DNA of 48,798 nucleotides. It comes from Alphaproteobacteria bacterium. GTDB taxonomy: Bacteria > Pseudomonadota > Alphaproteobacteria > UBA11136. Numbering within the stretch: position 1 is the stretch's first letter; each line of letters begins with the position of its first letter. Both the position numbers and the translations under genes were made by a program. The notes under the pieces were generated by a model that was given only the letters and a program-made list of their open reading frames with translations, had not been told where the DNA came from and did not search any database. This document shows, piece by piece, positions 16,388 through 24,895 of the stretch. The stretch spans positions 1 to 48,798 of the forward strand of contig JADHSZ010000013.1 in the NCBI GenBank assembly GCA_016776635.1, given 5' to 3'.

Positions 16388-17611
16388 ATGACCGAATGCA
16401 TCGTCTGCCGGGAGACGAAGGTCGAGGAATTTCTCGATCTCGGCCACACCGCCCTGGCCAACAAGTTCCTTACCAAGGCCGAATTACAGGCCGCCGACGA
16501 ACCGCTACGCCCCCTGCGGGTGGGATATTGTCATGGCTGCGGTCATGTGCAGTTAACGGAGCACGCCCCACCCCCCGAGATGTTCGACGATTATCTTTAT
16601 GTGTCCTCTTTTTCGCAGACCCTCACCAACCATTTACAATCGGTGGCGGCGACGATGGCGGAACGTCAGGGTCTTGGCGGTGATGATCTGGCGGTGGATA
16701 TCGGCTCCAATGACGGCACCCTGCTGACCGGATACGCGCCTTATGGCAATCGCGTGCTGGGAGTGGACCCCGCTAAAAACCTGATGGCGATGGCGGCGGA
16801 AAAAGGCATAGAGACCTACAATGCCTATTTCGGTGCGCAAACGGCCCAGGAAATCCTGGAAAAATACGGGCCCGCCAGGGCCATCACCGCCACCAACAGT
16901 TTCCCGCACATTCCCGATCTGCATGATTTCATGACCGGCGTACGGGCGCTTCTTGCCCCTGACGGCCTGTTTCTGATCGAGGCCCATTACTGTGTGGACA
17001 TGTTCGCCCAAGGCGCCTTCGATACCATTTATCACGAGCATGTGTCGTACTGGGCCCTCGCCCCCATGATGCGCCTCATGGAAAGCCACGGCCTGCAGGT
17101 GATCCGCGTGGAGCGCCTGCCCCTTCACCACGGACAGCTTCGGGTCTTCATCCGTCACGCCGGACAGAGCACGCCCGACGAAACGGTGGCCGCTTGCCTT
17201 GACGGGGAACGCAACCTAGGTGTGCCGGGATGGGAGGCTTGCGTGAACTTCGCGGCCCAGGCCCGGAAACTGAAGACCGATTTCCACGCGGCGTTGCAGG
17301 ACTTCACCAAAGATGGCAAGCGTGTCGCCGGCTATGGCGCGCCGGCCAAGGCCAATACGCTGTTGGGATTTCTCGGCGTGGGGCCGGACCGGATTCCCTA
17401 CATCGCCGACCTCAGCCCCCTGAAACAGGGGCGATATACGCCCGGCACCCATATCCCGGTGGTGGCCCCATCACACGTGATTGAGGACATGCCCGATTAT
17501 CTGATTATCTTCGCCTGGAATTTTGCCGAGGAAGTCATGACCCAGATGAAGGAATACGCCGACAAGGGCGGCCGCTTCGTGCTTCCGGTTCCCGAGGTCA
17601 GAATTCTCTGA
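16388..17611 (+). CDS. Nucleotide-sugar C-methyltransferase (zinc-binding, TylC3/NovU type)
   Basis: A 407-residue SAM-dependent C-methyltransferase of the kind that makes branched-chain sugars. The N-terminal zinc domain has CIVCRETK and YCHGCGHVQL (four Cys). The SAM-binding motif is VDIGSNDGTLL, followed by the characteristic FDTIYHEHVSYW, in which Tyr/His/Glu are active-site residues. The C-terminal domain has VAGYGAPAKANTLL and LIFAWNFAEEV. The ATG at 16388 has RBS AAGGA 5 bases upstream. An ATG at 16361 lies inside the previous gene and has no RBS, so it is rejected. The product is probably a C-methylated 4-keto sugar that is then aminated or reduced. Confidence 0.88.
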   Translation: MTECIVCRETKVEEFLDLGHTALANKFLTKAELQAADEPLRPLRVGYCHGCGHVQLTEHAPPPEMFDDYLYVSSFSQTLTNHLQSVAATMAERQGLGGDDLAVDIGSNDGTLLTGYAPYGNRVLGVDPAKNLMAMAAEKGIETYNAYFGAQTAQEILEKYGPARAITATNSFPHIPDLHDFMTGVRALLAPDGLFLIEAHYCVDMFAQGAFDTIYHEHVSYWALAPMMRLMESHGLQVIRVERLPLHHGQLRVFIRHAGQSTPDETVAACLDGERNLGVPGWEACVNFAAQARKLKTDFHAALQDFTKDGKRVAGYGAPAKANTLLGFLGVGPDRIPYIADLSPLKQGRYTPGTHIPVVAPSHVIEDMPDYLIIFAWNFAEEVMTQMKEYADKGGRFVLPVPEVRIL

Positions 17612-17729
17612 ACACCGGCACCTTGAATGGCTACAGGGCATTGGAAAAAATCTTGTTCGGGACATTTCCCAACATGGAATTTTTCCGGCATGATGCACCA
17701 GGGATTGGCATCACAGGGGGGCACTGGTT

Positions 17730-18647
17730 TTGAAAATCGTTATTACCGGCGGCGCCGGATATACCGGCGTGATGCTGGCGGAATCCGTGCTCGAGGCCGG
17801 ACATGACGTCACCGTGGTGGATAACTTCCTTTACGGCTACGAATCGATCCTGCGTCTGGTTCCCCATAAAAAATTCAATATCGTCAAAACCGACATGCGC
17901 AACCAGGACATGTCCTATCTCGATGATGCCGATGTGATCTATCACCTTGCCGGCATCAGCGGCTATCCCGCCTGCGAAGCCAATCCCAATTCGGCCTGGC
18001 TCATCAATGTAGAGGCCACGCGACAGATGACCGAGCATCTCTCGAAAAACCAGATGGTCATCTATGCCTCCACCACCTCCTTTTACGGCTCCACCGGAGC
18101 CATCAGCGACGAGACCACAACCGTTGAACCGGTCAGCCTCTACGCCGTGACGAAATACGAGGGTGAAAAAATCATCATGGAGCGGGACAACTCCATCGCG
18201 CTGCGCTGGGCCACGGTGTTCGGAACCAGCCCGAGAATGCGCGCCGGCCTGCTGGTAAACGATTTTTGCGAAAAATCCGTTACCGAGAACTGTATCGTCC
18301 TTTACGATCCCGATTCCAAACGCTCATTCATGCATGTGCGCGATCTGGTGCGCGGCTATATGTTCGCCCTGGAAAACGCCGATGCAATGCAGGGACAGGT
18401 TTTCAACATGGGCAGCGACAGGATGAACTACACCAAGCGCGAAATCGCCCAGGTCATCCAAGAAATAAATCCCTGCGACGTGGTGCTGTCGAAAATCGGC
18501 GACAAGGATATCCGTGATTTCCAGGTTTCCTACGCCAAGGCCAAGGGGTTGGGCTATGACTGCGAGGTAGGCCTGAAAGAAGGCGTCGAAGAACTCATCA
18601 AGCTCTATCGCTTCTATACGCCCCATTCCTTCATCAAACCCATCTAG
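17730..18647 (+). CDS. NAD-dependent nucleotide-sugar epimerase/dehydratase (SDR)
   Basis: A 305-residue extended SDR with TGGAGYTGVMLAESVLEAG, VIYHLAGISGYPAC, the Ser motif YASTTSFYG and Y-A-V-T-K (intact YxxxK). SFMHVRDLVRGYMFALEN and the C-terminal DVVLSKIGDKDIRDFQVSY fit a sugar epimerase. The start is TTG at 17730, preceded by an AGGGGGG RBS; no better ATG is present. A 118-base gap upstream contains an inverted repeat (GGAAAAAAT and AATTTTTCC, about 17642-17686), so this gene may begin a second transcript in the cluster. The substrate is unknown. Confidence 0.82.
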   Translation: MKIVITGGAGYTGVMLAESVLEAGHDVTVVDNFLYGYESILRLVPHKKFNIVKTDMRNQDMSYLDDADVIYHLAGISGYPACEANPNSAWLINVEATRQMTEHLSKNQMVIYASTTSFYGSTGAISDETTTVEPVSLYAVTKYEGEKIIMERDNSIALRWATVFGTSPRMRAGLLVNDFCEKSVTENCIVLYDPDSKRSFMHVRDLVRGYMFALENADAMQGQVFNMGSDRMNYTKREIAQVIQEINPCDVVLSKIGDKDIRDFQVSYAKAKGLGYDCEVGLKEGVEELIKLYRFYTPHSFIKPI

Positions 18648-18667
18648 ATCATAGCCCCGGCGGTTTT

Positions 18668-19789
18668 ATGGCTGATTGCACAATCCCTCAGATAACCCCC
18701 TGGATCGGTGACGAGGAAATCGCCGCCGTCAGCCAGACCCTTGCCGACAACTGGATAACCGAAGGGCCGCGCGCCGAGGAATTCACCTCGGCTCTCAACC
18801 AGCTGATGGGAGTGGAGTACGGGGTCTTCGCCCCCAACGGCACATTGGCGCTGGCACTGGCGCTGATGGCCCTGGAGATTGGCCCCGGCGATCAGGTGCT
18901 GGTGCCCGACACCACCTTCGTCGGCTCGGCCACGGCGGTGCAGATGGTGGGGGCGACACCGGTTTTCGTCGAGGTGGACCCCCTCACCTTCCAGATCGAC
19001 ACGGAGCACGCCGAAGCCCTGGTGAACGAGCACACGCGGGCGGTGATGCCGGTGCATCTTTACGGCATGTGCTGTGACATGGACCGGGTTATGGCATTCG
19101 CCAAAAAACACGGGCTGAAAGTTGTGGAAGACGCCTGTCAGGCGGTGGGCGTCTCCTTCAACGGCCGTCATGCGGGCAATTTCGGCGATGCCGGCTGTTT
19201 CTCGTTTTTCGCCGACAAGACCATCACCACCGGCGAGGGCGGCTATGTGATCTGCAATGACTCAGGAGTTCACGAAAAGCTTCTGCTGCTGCGCAACCAG
19301 GGACGCATTGACCGTGGCTCCTTCATTCATCCCGCCGTGGGCTATAATTTCCGCATCACCGACATGCAGGCGGCGCTGGGGCTGGTGCAGCTGAAAAAGC
19401 TCGACGAGATCAAACGCCGCAAGCTCGAAATCCTCGACTGGTACCGCGAGGAACTGGACGGCTGCCAGGACGTATCGTTCCTTCCGCTCCAGGAAAATTC
19501 CACCTATGTGCCGTTCCGCACGGTTCTCTTCCACGACCATGCCCATGATCTGATGACCCACCTCGAGGCCGCCGGAATCCAGTCCCGCAGTTTCTTCCAC
19601 CCCCTGCACAAACAACCCTGTTTTGCCTCTCTGGACAAATCCCAGGGCGGACCGCTGGACCTCGACGACGCCCGTTACCCCAACGCCGTGCGGGGTTACG
19701 AAACGGGGTTGTGCCTGCCCATATTCCCCACTCTGCGGCGCGAACAAGTGGCCGAAATCGGCACGGCCATACGGGGATTTAGCGCCTGA
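18668..19789 (+). CDS. DegT/DnrJ/EryC1-family PLP sugar aminotransferase
   Basis: A 373-residue sugar aminotransferase of the perosamine synthase type, transferring an amino group from glutamate to a keto-sugar nucleotide. Features are FAPNGTLALALALMAL, DTTFVGSATAVQMVGATPVFVEVD, VMPVHLYGMCCDMD and VVEDACQAVGVSFNGRHAGNFGD. The PLP lysine is in SFFADKTITTGEGGYV. NFRITDMQAALGLVQLKKLDEI is the usual C-terminal domain motif. It implies that the final sugar carries an amino group, most likely at C4 after a 4-keto intermediate. Its TGA overlaps the ATG of the next gene (TGATG), so the two are coupled. Confidence 0.9.
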   Translation: MADCTIPQITPWIGDEEIAAVSQTLADNWITEGPRAEEFTSALNQLMGVEYGVFAPNGTLALALALMALEIGPGDQVLVPDTTFVGSATAVQMVGATPVFVEVDPLTFQIDTEHAEALVNEHTRAVMPVHLYGMCCDMDRVMAFAKKHGLKVVEDACQAVGVSFNGRHAGNFGDAGCFSFFADKTITTGEGGYVICNDSGVHEKLLLLRNQGRIDRGSFIHPAVGYNFRITDMQAALGLVQLKKLDEIKRRKLEILDWYREELDGCQDVSFLPLQENSTYVPFRTVLFHDHAHDLMTHLEAAGIQSRSFFHPLHKQPCFASLDKSQGGPLDLDDARYPNAVRGYETGLCLPIFPTLRREQVAEIGTAIRGFSA

Positions 19790-20541
19790 TGGTTGGTGAT
19801 TACATTGCCTATTATGACCGCATTTATGGGAACAAGGATTACGCCCACGAGGCCACGGTGGTTCTGGACATGATTGCCGCCCATTACGGAAAAAAGCCCG
19901 CGCGCCTTCTGGATTTCGGCTGTGGTACTGGCTCCCACGCCTTGCGTTTCGCCGAGATGGGCATCACCGTGACCGGCGTCGAGAGAGAGCCCGAGGCGGT
20001 GGAACTGGCCCGCGCAAAAGTGAAAGGACGTGACGGGATCACTTTTTTCTGTGGCGATGTGACCGACCTTCCGGAACGGGAATTCCATGCGGCGGTAAGC
20101 CTGTTTAACGTGGTCAATTATCTCGCCGATTCCTCTTCCCTTGACGCCGCGCTGGGAGCCATCGCCGAGCGGCTTGTCCCCCAAGGTGTCTTCGTCTTTG
20201 ATTGCTGGAACGGAGAGGCGGCCCTGCGCGATCCTCCGCGAATAAAGGAAGACACGGTGGAGTCCGGAGACGAGACCATTACCGTTCGTTCCGAACCGTC
20301 CCTCGACCCCACGAGCCAGAGCGTGACCGTGGAAAATACGATTACGGTGAACCGGGCGGACGGCTCGCGCCTGGACATCTCTCATTCCTATGATTCGCGG
20401 CTGTGGACCCCTGACCAGTTGCGTGACGCCCTGAACCAGGCGGGATTCGATGTTGTGACCATGACCGCATGGATGAAACCCCACCAACCGGCGGATGAAG
20501 ATACATGGAAAATAATGACGCTATCCCGGAAACGCGGATGA
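19789..20541 (+). CDS. Class I SAM-dependent methyltransferase
   Basis: A 250-residue methyltransferase. Motif I is LLDFGCGTGSHALRFAEMG, motif II is VTGVEREPEAVELAR, and the acidic post-motif region is FFCGDVTDLP. LFNVVNYLAD follows. The C-terminal part contains a beta-rich insertion (about 155-205) like that of sugar N,N-dimethyltransferases such as DesVI or TylM1. Coming directly after the aminotransferase with a 1-base overlap, N-methylation of the new amino group is the most attractive role. That is an inference from context, and O-methylation is also possible. Confidence 0.8.
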   Translation: MVGDYIAYYDRIYGNKDYAHEATVVLDMIAAHYGKKPARLLDFGCGTGSHALRFAEMGITVTGVEREPEAVELARAKVKGRDGITFFCGDVTDLPEREFHAAVSLFNVVNYLADSSSLDAALGAIAERLVPQGVFVFDCWNGEAALRDPPRIKEDTVESGDETITVRSEPSLDPTSQSVTVENTITVNRADGSRLDISHSYDSRLWTPDQLRDALNQAGFDVVTMTAWMKPHQPADEDTWKIMTLSRKRG

Positions 20542-20548
20542 GGAAGCG

Positions 20549-21088
20549 ATGCTGAAATTACACCTGGGCAGCGGCGCCAAGGCGGTCCCCGGTTATATCA
20601 ATGTGGATATCCAGCTTCTGGCCGGGGTGGATATGGCGTGCGACCTGCGCGCCCTGCCCTTTGCCGATAACACCGTGGACTTCATCTATTCCTGCGCCGC
20701 CATCGAGCATTTCAGCCGTCACGAATGGCGTGATGTGCTGACGGAATGGTGCCGCCTGCTTAAGCCCGGCTGCATACTACGCCTGTCCACGGCCGATTTT
20801 GCCGCCGCCTGTGACCAGTACCGCGAACAAGGGAATGTGGAAGAACTGCTGGGGCTGGTGGTGGGAGGGCAAAAAGACCCTTGGGACCGGCACGGCATGA
20901 TCTTCGATTTCGATCTTCTCCGGGACGGGCTGGAGGCCGCCGGGTTTACCGATATACGCCGTTACGACTGGCGCGATACCGAGCTGGGAGAAATGGGCAT
21001 TGACGACTACAGCCAGGCCTATCTTCCCCACATGGACAAGGAAAACGGGCGTTTGATGATGCTCAACGTGGAAGCGAAGAAGAAATAA
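20549..21088 (+). CDS. Small SAM-dependent methyltransferase (type 11-like)
   Basis: A 179-residue protein with a minimal methyltransferase fold: LHLGSGAKAVPGYINVDIQ, DLRALPFADNTVDFIYSCAAIEHFS and EWCRLLKPGCILRLSTADF. This N-terminal LHLGSG...GY.NVD type is common in glycan clusters and is often annotated as a methyltransferase or glycan-associated protein. It begins 7 bases after the previous stop and ends 5 bases before the GT41 gene, so it is part of the operon. Whether it modifies the free sugar or the attached glycan cannot be told. Confidence 0.75.
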   Translation: MLKLHLGSGAKAVPGYINVDIQLLAGVDMACDLRALPFADNTVDFIYSCAAIEHFSRHEWRDVLTEWCRLLKPGCILRLSTADFAAACDQYREQGNVEELLGLVVGGQKDPWDRHGMIFDFDLLRDGLEAAGFTDIRRYDWRDTELGEMGIDDYSQAYLPHMDKENGRLMMLNVEAKKK

Positions 21089-21093
21089 GACCG

Positions 21094-22878
21094 GTGCAGC
21101 AACCAATCTCCCAAATCCTCGAACAGGCCGTCACCCATCACCGCGAAGGCCGCATCGCGGAGGCCGAGGCCCTGTATCGCGCTGTTCTCGAGGCCGACCC
21201 TGGAAACGCGGCGGCCAATCATCTGCTCGGCGTCATTTCCTACCAGGCGGGGAATCTTCCCGCCGCCATTGATCTCATCTCCAAGGCCCTCCAACAGCAA
21301 CCCGACTATGCCGAGGCCCACAACAATCTAGGCTTGGCGTTCTATGACAGCCGCCGCTTCGACGAGGCCGAGGCAAGCTATGGCCGCGCCCTGAAATTGA
21401 GGCCCGATTACGTGGAGGCACTGGGCAATCTCGGTACCCTGCTCAAGAGAACCGGCCGCATCGAGGCAGGGGAAAAGACGTACCGCCGCGCCCTTGAACT
21501 GCAACCCGACAACGCCAGGGGCCACAACAATCTAGGCACCCTGCTCACATCGGCGCGGCGTTTCGAGGAGGCGGAGCAAAGCTACCGCCGCGCCCTGGAG
21601 CTTGATCCCGCATATGACGAGGCCCATAGCAACCTGTTGCTGACCATGACCTATATGCCGGAGCGCACGCCTGCGGACCTCCTTGATGAAGCCCGCCGCT
21701 ATGGGACCAGGGTCACCGCAGGCCTGACGCCGCACCAAAACTATGACAATTCCCGCGACCCCGAAAGGCGGCTGCGGGTGGGATTCGTCTCGGCTGACCT
21801 TAACCGGCATCCGGTGGGATATTTCCTCGAAAGTGTGTTTGAAAATCTCGCCAGAGGAAATCCGAACGGGGAAAAACTGGAACTTTTCATCTACGCCACC
21901 TCCGGCAAGGAAGACGACCTGACGGAGAAGTTCCGCTCCTGCGTTTCCCGCTGGCGCAACGTGACATTGGTTCCCAACGTCAAGCTGGCCGACGAGATCG
22001 CCGCCGAGGGAATCGATATTCTGGTGGATCTCGCCGGTCATACCGCCCATAACCGGCTGCCGCTCTTCGCCCGCAAACCGGCCCCGGTCCAGATCACATG
22101 GCTGGGCTTCGGCGGCACCACCGGGCTCGACGCCATGGATTACATGCTTTGTGACCGTTGGGTGATCCCTCCCGAGGACGAGAGTCATTTCGCGGAGAAA
22201 CCCTGGCGGCTTCCCGACAGCTTCGTGTGCTTCACGCCCCCTGACAGCGAAATGGTGGTGGAACCCCCGCCGGTGCTGAAAAACGGCCACATCACCTTCG
22301 GCTGCTTCAATAACGTATCCAAGATCGGCGACGAGGCCTTTTCCTGCTGGGCGGAGATTTTGAAGTCGGTTCCCGGCAGCAAACTCTTCCTCAAAGCCAG
22401 GGCGCTGGCCGACGCCCCGGTGCAACAGCGCATCGGAAACCTTTTTTCCAGCCATGGCGTGGAGGCGGAACGGTTGATGCTGGAAGGTTTCACCGACAGC
22501 CCGGCGAAGCATCTGGAGGCCTATAACCGGGTGGATGTGGCCCTCGATCCCTTCCCCTATTCCGGCGGCACCATCACCGTGGAGGCCCTGTGGATGGGGG
22601 TGCCCGTGCTCACCCTGAAGGGAGACCGATACACCGCCCATATAGGCGAGAGCCTGCTGCATACTATGGGGCTCGACGAGTGGATAGCGGACTCACGGCA
22701 GGACTATGTGGCCAAGGCCGCCGCCTTCACATCGGACGTGGACGCCCTTACCGCCCTACGCGACGACCTGCGCGGGCGGCTTCTGGCTTCGCCCCTGTGC
22801 GACGCGCCGCGTTTTGCCCGCGACCTGGAAGACGCCTTCCGGGGCATGTGGAGGGCATGGTGCGAAAGCCAAATCTAG
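21094..22878 (+). CDS. TPR-containing O-GlcNAc transferase-like (SPINDLY/GT41) glycosyltransferase
   Basis: A 594-residue soluble protein with an N-terminal superhelix of about five to six TPR repeats (residues about 5-190, consensus AEAHNNLGLAFYDSRRFDEAEASYGRALKLRPD). A GT41 catalytic region follows. Catalytic-region motifs are VGFVSADLNRHPVGYFLE with the conserved His, DLAGHTAHNRLPLFARKPAP, VQITWLGFGGTTG and DPFPYSGGTITVEALWMGVPV. The TPR part would bind a protein acceptor and the C-terminal part a nucleotide sugar. Related bacterial proteins are found in flagellin glycosylation loci. It closes the sugar cluster, so it is the likely transferase for the sugar made by the upstream genes. The start is GTG at 21094. 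Confidence 0.88.
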   Translation: MQQPISQILEQAVTHHREGRIAEAEALYRAVLEADPGNAAANHLLGVISYQAGNLPAAIDLISKALQQQPDYAEAHNNLGLAFYDSRRFDEAEASYGRALKLRPDYVEALGNLGTLLKRTGRIEAGEKTYRRALELQPDNARGHNNLGTLLTSARRFEEAEQSYRRALELDPAYDEAHSNLLLTMTYMPERTPADLLDEARRYGTRVTAGLTPHQNYDNSRDPERRLRVGFVSADLNRHPVGYFLESVFENLARGNPNGEKLELFIYATSGKEDDLTEKFRSCVSRWRNVTLVPNVKLADEIAAEGIDILVDLAGHTAHNRLPLFARKPAPVQITWLGFGGTTGLDAMDYMLCDRWVIPPEDESHFAEKPWRLPDSFVCFTPPDSEMVVEPPPVLKNGHITFGCFNNVSKIGDEAFSCWAEILKSVPGSKLFLKARALADAPVQQRIGNLFSSHGVEAERLMLEGFTDSPAKHLEAYNRVDVALDPFPYSGGTITVEALWMGVPVLTLKGDRYTAHIGESLLHTMGLDEWIADSRQDYVAKAAAFTSDVDALTALRDDLRGRLLASPLCDAPRFARDLEDAFRGMWRAWCESQI

Positions 22879-22927
22879 TGGAAAAGCGCCGTGTTCGATT
22901 GACCCCGGGATAACTTAGGTTCCACTG

Positions 22928-22947
22928 ATTGGCCAGAAAGACTCTAG
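22928..22947. repeat. Solo end of the 266-bp inverted-repeat element
   Basis: The bases ATTGGCCAGAAAGACTCTA (22928-22946) equal the outer end of the element at 7082-7347. On the minus strand they read TAGAGTCTTTCTGGCCAAT. The TAG at 22944-22946 is the stop codon of ubiV, exactly as the TAG of the DUF3012 gene joins the element at 7081-7083. The rest of the element is absent. Confidence 0.65.
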
Positions 22948-23903
22948 GGTAACGAACCGGCGGCGTGATCCTCATCACCCGTGGAGGAAGCGCCGCCGGG
23001 AACATCCTCGAAGGCGGCGCCCGCCTTACCGTGGAAATAGCCATTGGCGAGGGGCATGCCGCCGGTCTCCCCGGCGATAGCGGCAGATGCTTCCTCGGGC
23101 GCCATCTTGTTGTCGAGCACGGCGCGAAAGGCCTCGGCAACACGCACCATGTCTCCGCTATGGGGCGAAAGACGGAAACGCCCGATGCCCAAATCCCGGA
23201 GAGCGGAAAGATCGCCAACCATGTTGCAATAGGCGTGGGACAGGGTCTGCACGCCGTTAATGGCGAGGAAGGGCTCGCCATCCAGAGTGTCCACATCGAG
23301 CCCGTCGGCATCCTTCTCGCAAACGAACTGGCAATTATCCCTGGAAAGGTTGTGACAGCGGGCGTGGTAACAGCGCGCCGAAATGGCCAACGGCAGGCGT
23401 CCGAAGACCATCACCTCGAGTTCGGCGGGGGCGGACTTGGCGAGGGCGGCAATGGAGGATGCCGCAAGCTCCACCGGCAGCGTCACCCGCGTAGCACCGT
23501 TGCGCGCCAGATAGGAGAGCGTGTCCTCGTTATAGACGTTGACGAAGGGACCGATGGCGTGGGGCCGTCCCTTGAGCAGGGCGGCGGCGGAAATGTCATT
23601 AGCCTCCACCAGGAAATCCGTATTTTCCACGGTCTCGCGCAGCTGGGCCATCTCGCGCTCGTTCATGATCAGAGCCAGCGTCGAGAGCACCACCTCCTTG
23701 CCCGCCGAAGCCAGGCGCTCGACCACCTCGGCAAGATAAGGCGCGAAAAACGGGGCTCGTTTCGAACACACCACCTCGCCCACACAGACCGTATCCACCG
23801 CAGCCTCGTCGGCGATTTGGAAATAGAAATCGCGCCAGCGCTCCGGGGCCCAGTTAAACAAGACCGGTCCGAGCGTCAGATTTATGGAACTTCCCTTTGC
23901 CAT
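22944..23903 (-). CDS. ubiV: Ubiquinone biosynthesis protein UbiV (U32 family)
   Basis: UbiV works with UbiU as a [4Fe-4S] complex that hydroxylates the ubiquinone ring without oxygen. The 319-residue protein shows LGPVLFNWAPERW and VGEVVCSKRAPFF at the N-terminus. The cluster Cys are probably C46 and, in SARCYHARCHNLSRDNCQFVCE, C178, C191 and C195. INGVQTLSHAYCN and FRLSPHSGDM complete the pattern. It is the last gene of the ubiTUV operon, 2 bases after ubiU. The C-terminal 30 residues are acidic and poorly conserved, ending at the solo repeat end. This operon is found in facultative anaerobes that need ubiquinone under anoxia. Confidence 0.9.
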   Translation of the reverse strand: MAKGSSINLTLGPVLFNWAPERWRDFYFQIADEAAVDTVCVGEVVCSKRAPFFAPYLAEVVERLASAGKEVVLSTLALIMNEREMAQLRETVENTDFLVEANDISAAALLKGRPHAIGPFVNVYNEDTLSYLARNGATRVTLPVELAASSIAALAKSAPAELEVMVFGRLPLAISARCYHARCHNLSRDNCQFVCEKDADGLDVDTLDGEPFLAINGVQTLSHAYCNMVGDLSALRDLGIGRFRLSPHSGDMVRVAEAFRAVLDNKMAPEEASAAIAGETGGMPLANGYFHGKAGAAFEDVPGGASSTGDEDHAAGSLP

Positions 23904-23905
23904 CT

Positions 23906-24895
23906 CTAACGCCAGGTCTTCTCGTAAACACCGGAGGTCTTGCGCTGGCCTTCGGTGACGGCGATCAAATCCTCCCTCGGCACAGCGAGCCCTTCGGCGG
24001 CCGCGTCCACGGCGTTGCGGAAAGCGGCCACAACCTGGGAAATATAGGCGCGGCCCCGTTGCCGCCCCTCGATCTTCAATGCCGTCACGCCAGCGGCCAT
24101 GAGTTCCGGCAGCATATGGATCGCATTAAGGCTGGTGGGTTCCTCGAACAGATAGCGGGCCTCGCCGCCGGCCACGAAACGGCCCTTGCACAGGGTCGGA
24201 TAACCGGCTTTTTCACCCTCGGCGAAAGCATTGATGGTATAGCCGCCAAGGCGGGAAACCATCCGCCCGTCCTCCTCCTCGTAGCGCACATGGCCGGCCG
24301 GCGAGCAGACGCCGTTGATGTTGGGCGATTCACCGGTGGCATAGGAGGAGAGCGCGCAGCGGCCCTCGGCCATGACGCATAACCCGCCGAAAACGAAAAC
24401 CTCGGTCTCGATAGAGACCTTGCGGTTGAGTTCGGTAATTTCCGGCACGGTGAGTACGCGCGGCAGCACCACCCGTTTAATATCGAAAGCCTCTTGGTAA
24501 AAACGGATCGCCTCGGCATTGGAAGCCGACGCCTGTACCGAGAGATGACGGCGCAGTTGGGGATGCGCGCTCGCCGCGTAATCGGCCAGTCCGATATCGG
24601 CGAGGATTATGGCGTCGGCGCCCAGCATCGAGGCATCATCGACGGCCTCGCGCCACGGGCCTGAATCGCCCGCCCTGGGAAAGGTATTAATGGCCACATA
24701 GACATGGGCACCGCGCGTATGAGCGTAGTCCAGCCCCGCCCGCAGTTCATCGCGGCTGAAATTGAGGCCGGGAAAATTACGGGCGTTGGTGGCGTCGCGG
24801 AACCCGAGATAGACCACATCGGCACCGGCATCGACGGCGGCCCGCAACGAAGCCGGCGTTCCCGCGGGACAGACAAGCTCAAGTTTTTCAGTCAT
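23906..24895 (-). CDS. ubiU: Ubiquinone biosynthesis protein UbiU (U32 family)
   Basis: Partner of UbiV in oxygen-independent ubiquinone hydroxylation. From the ATG at 24895 the protein has 329 residues and starts TEKLELVCPAGTPASL, like known UbiU. Cluster Cys are C173, C180, C197 and C236 (GLCVMAEGRC, NGVCSPAG, PTLCKGRF), spaced as in the characterised enzyme. SVQASASNAEAIRFYQEAF and ALKIEGRQRGRAYISQVV are family motifs. An upstream in-frame ATG at 24943 would add PEPPEPPEP, encoded by a 9-bp repeat inside ubiT, and is rejected. The first 8 bases overlap the ubiT stop, so translation is coupled. Confidence 0.9.
   Translation of the reverse strand: MTEKLELVCPAGTPASLRAAVDAGADVVYLGFRDATNARNFPGLNFSRDELRAGLDYAHTRGAHVYVAINTFPRAGDSGPWREAVDDASMLGADAIILADIGLADYAASAHPQLRRHLSVQASASNAEAIRFYQEAFDIKRVVLPRVLTVPEITELNRKVSIETEVFVFGGLCVMAEGRCALSSYATGESPNINGVCSPAGHVRYEEEDGRMVSRLGGYTINAFAEGEKAGYPTLCKGRFVAGGEARYLFEEPTSLNAIHMLPELMAAGVTALKIEGRQRGRAYISQVVAAFRNAVDAAAEGLAVPREDLIAVTEGQRKTSGVYEKTWR

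Noticed and set aside
21532..22662. 376-codon open frame opposite the GT41 gene
   Set aside because: Antisense shadow; the sense strand has clear TPR and GT41 motifs.
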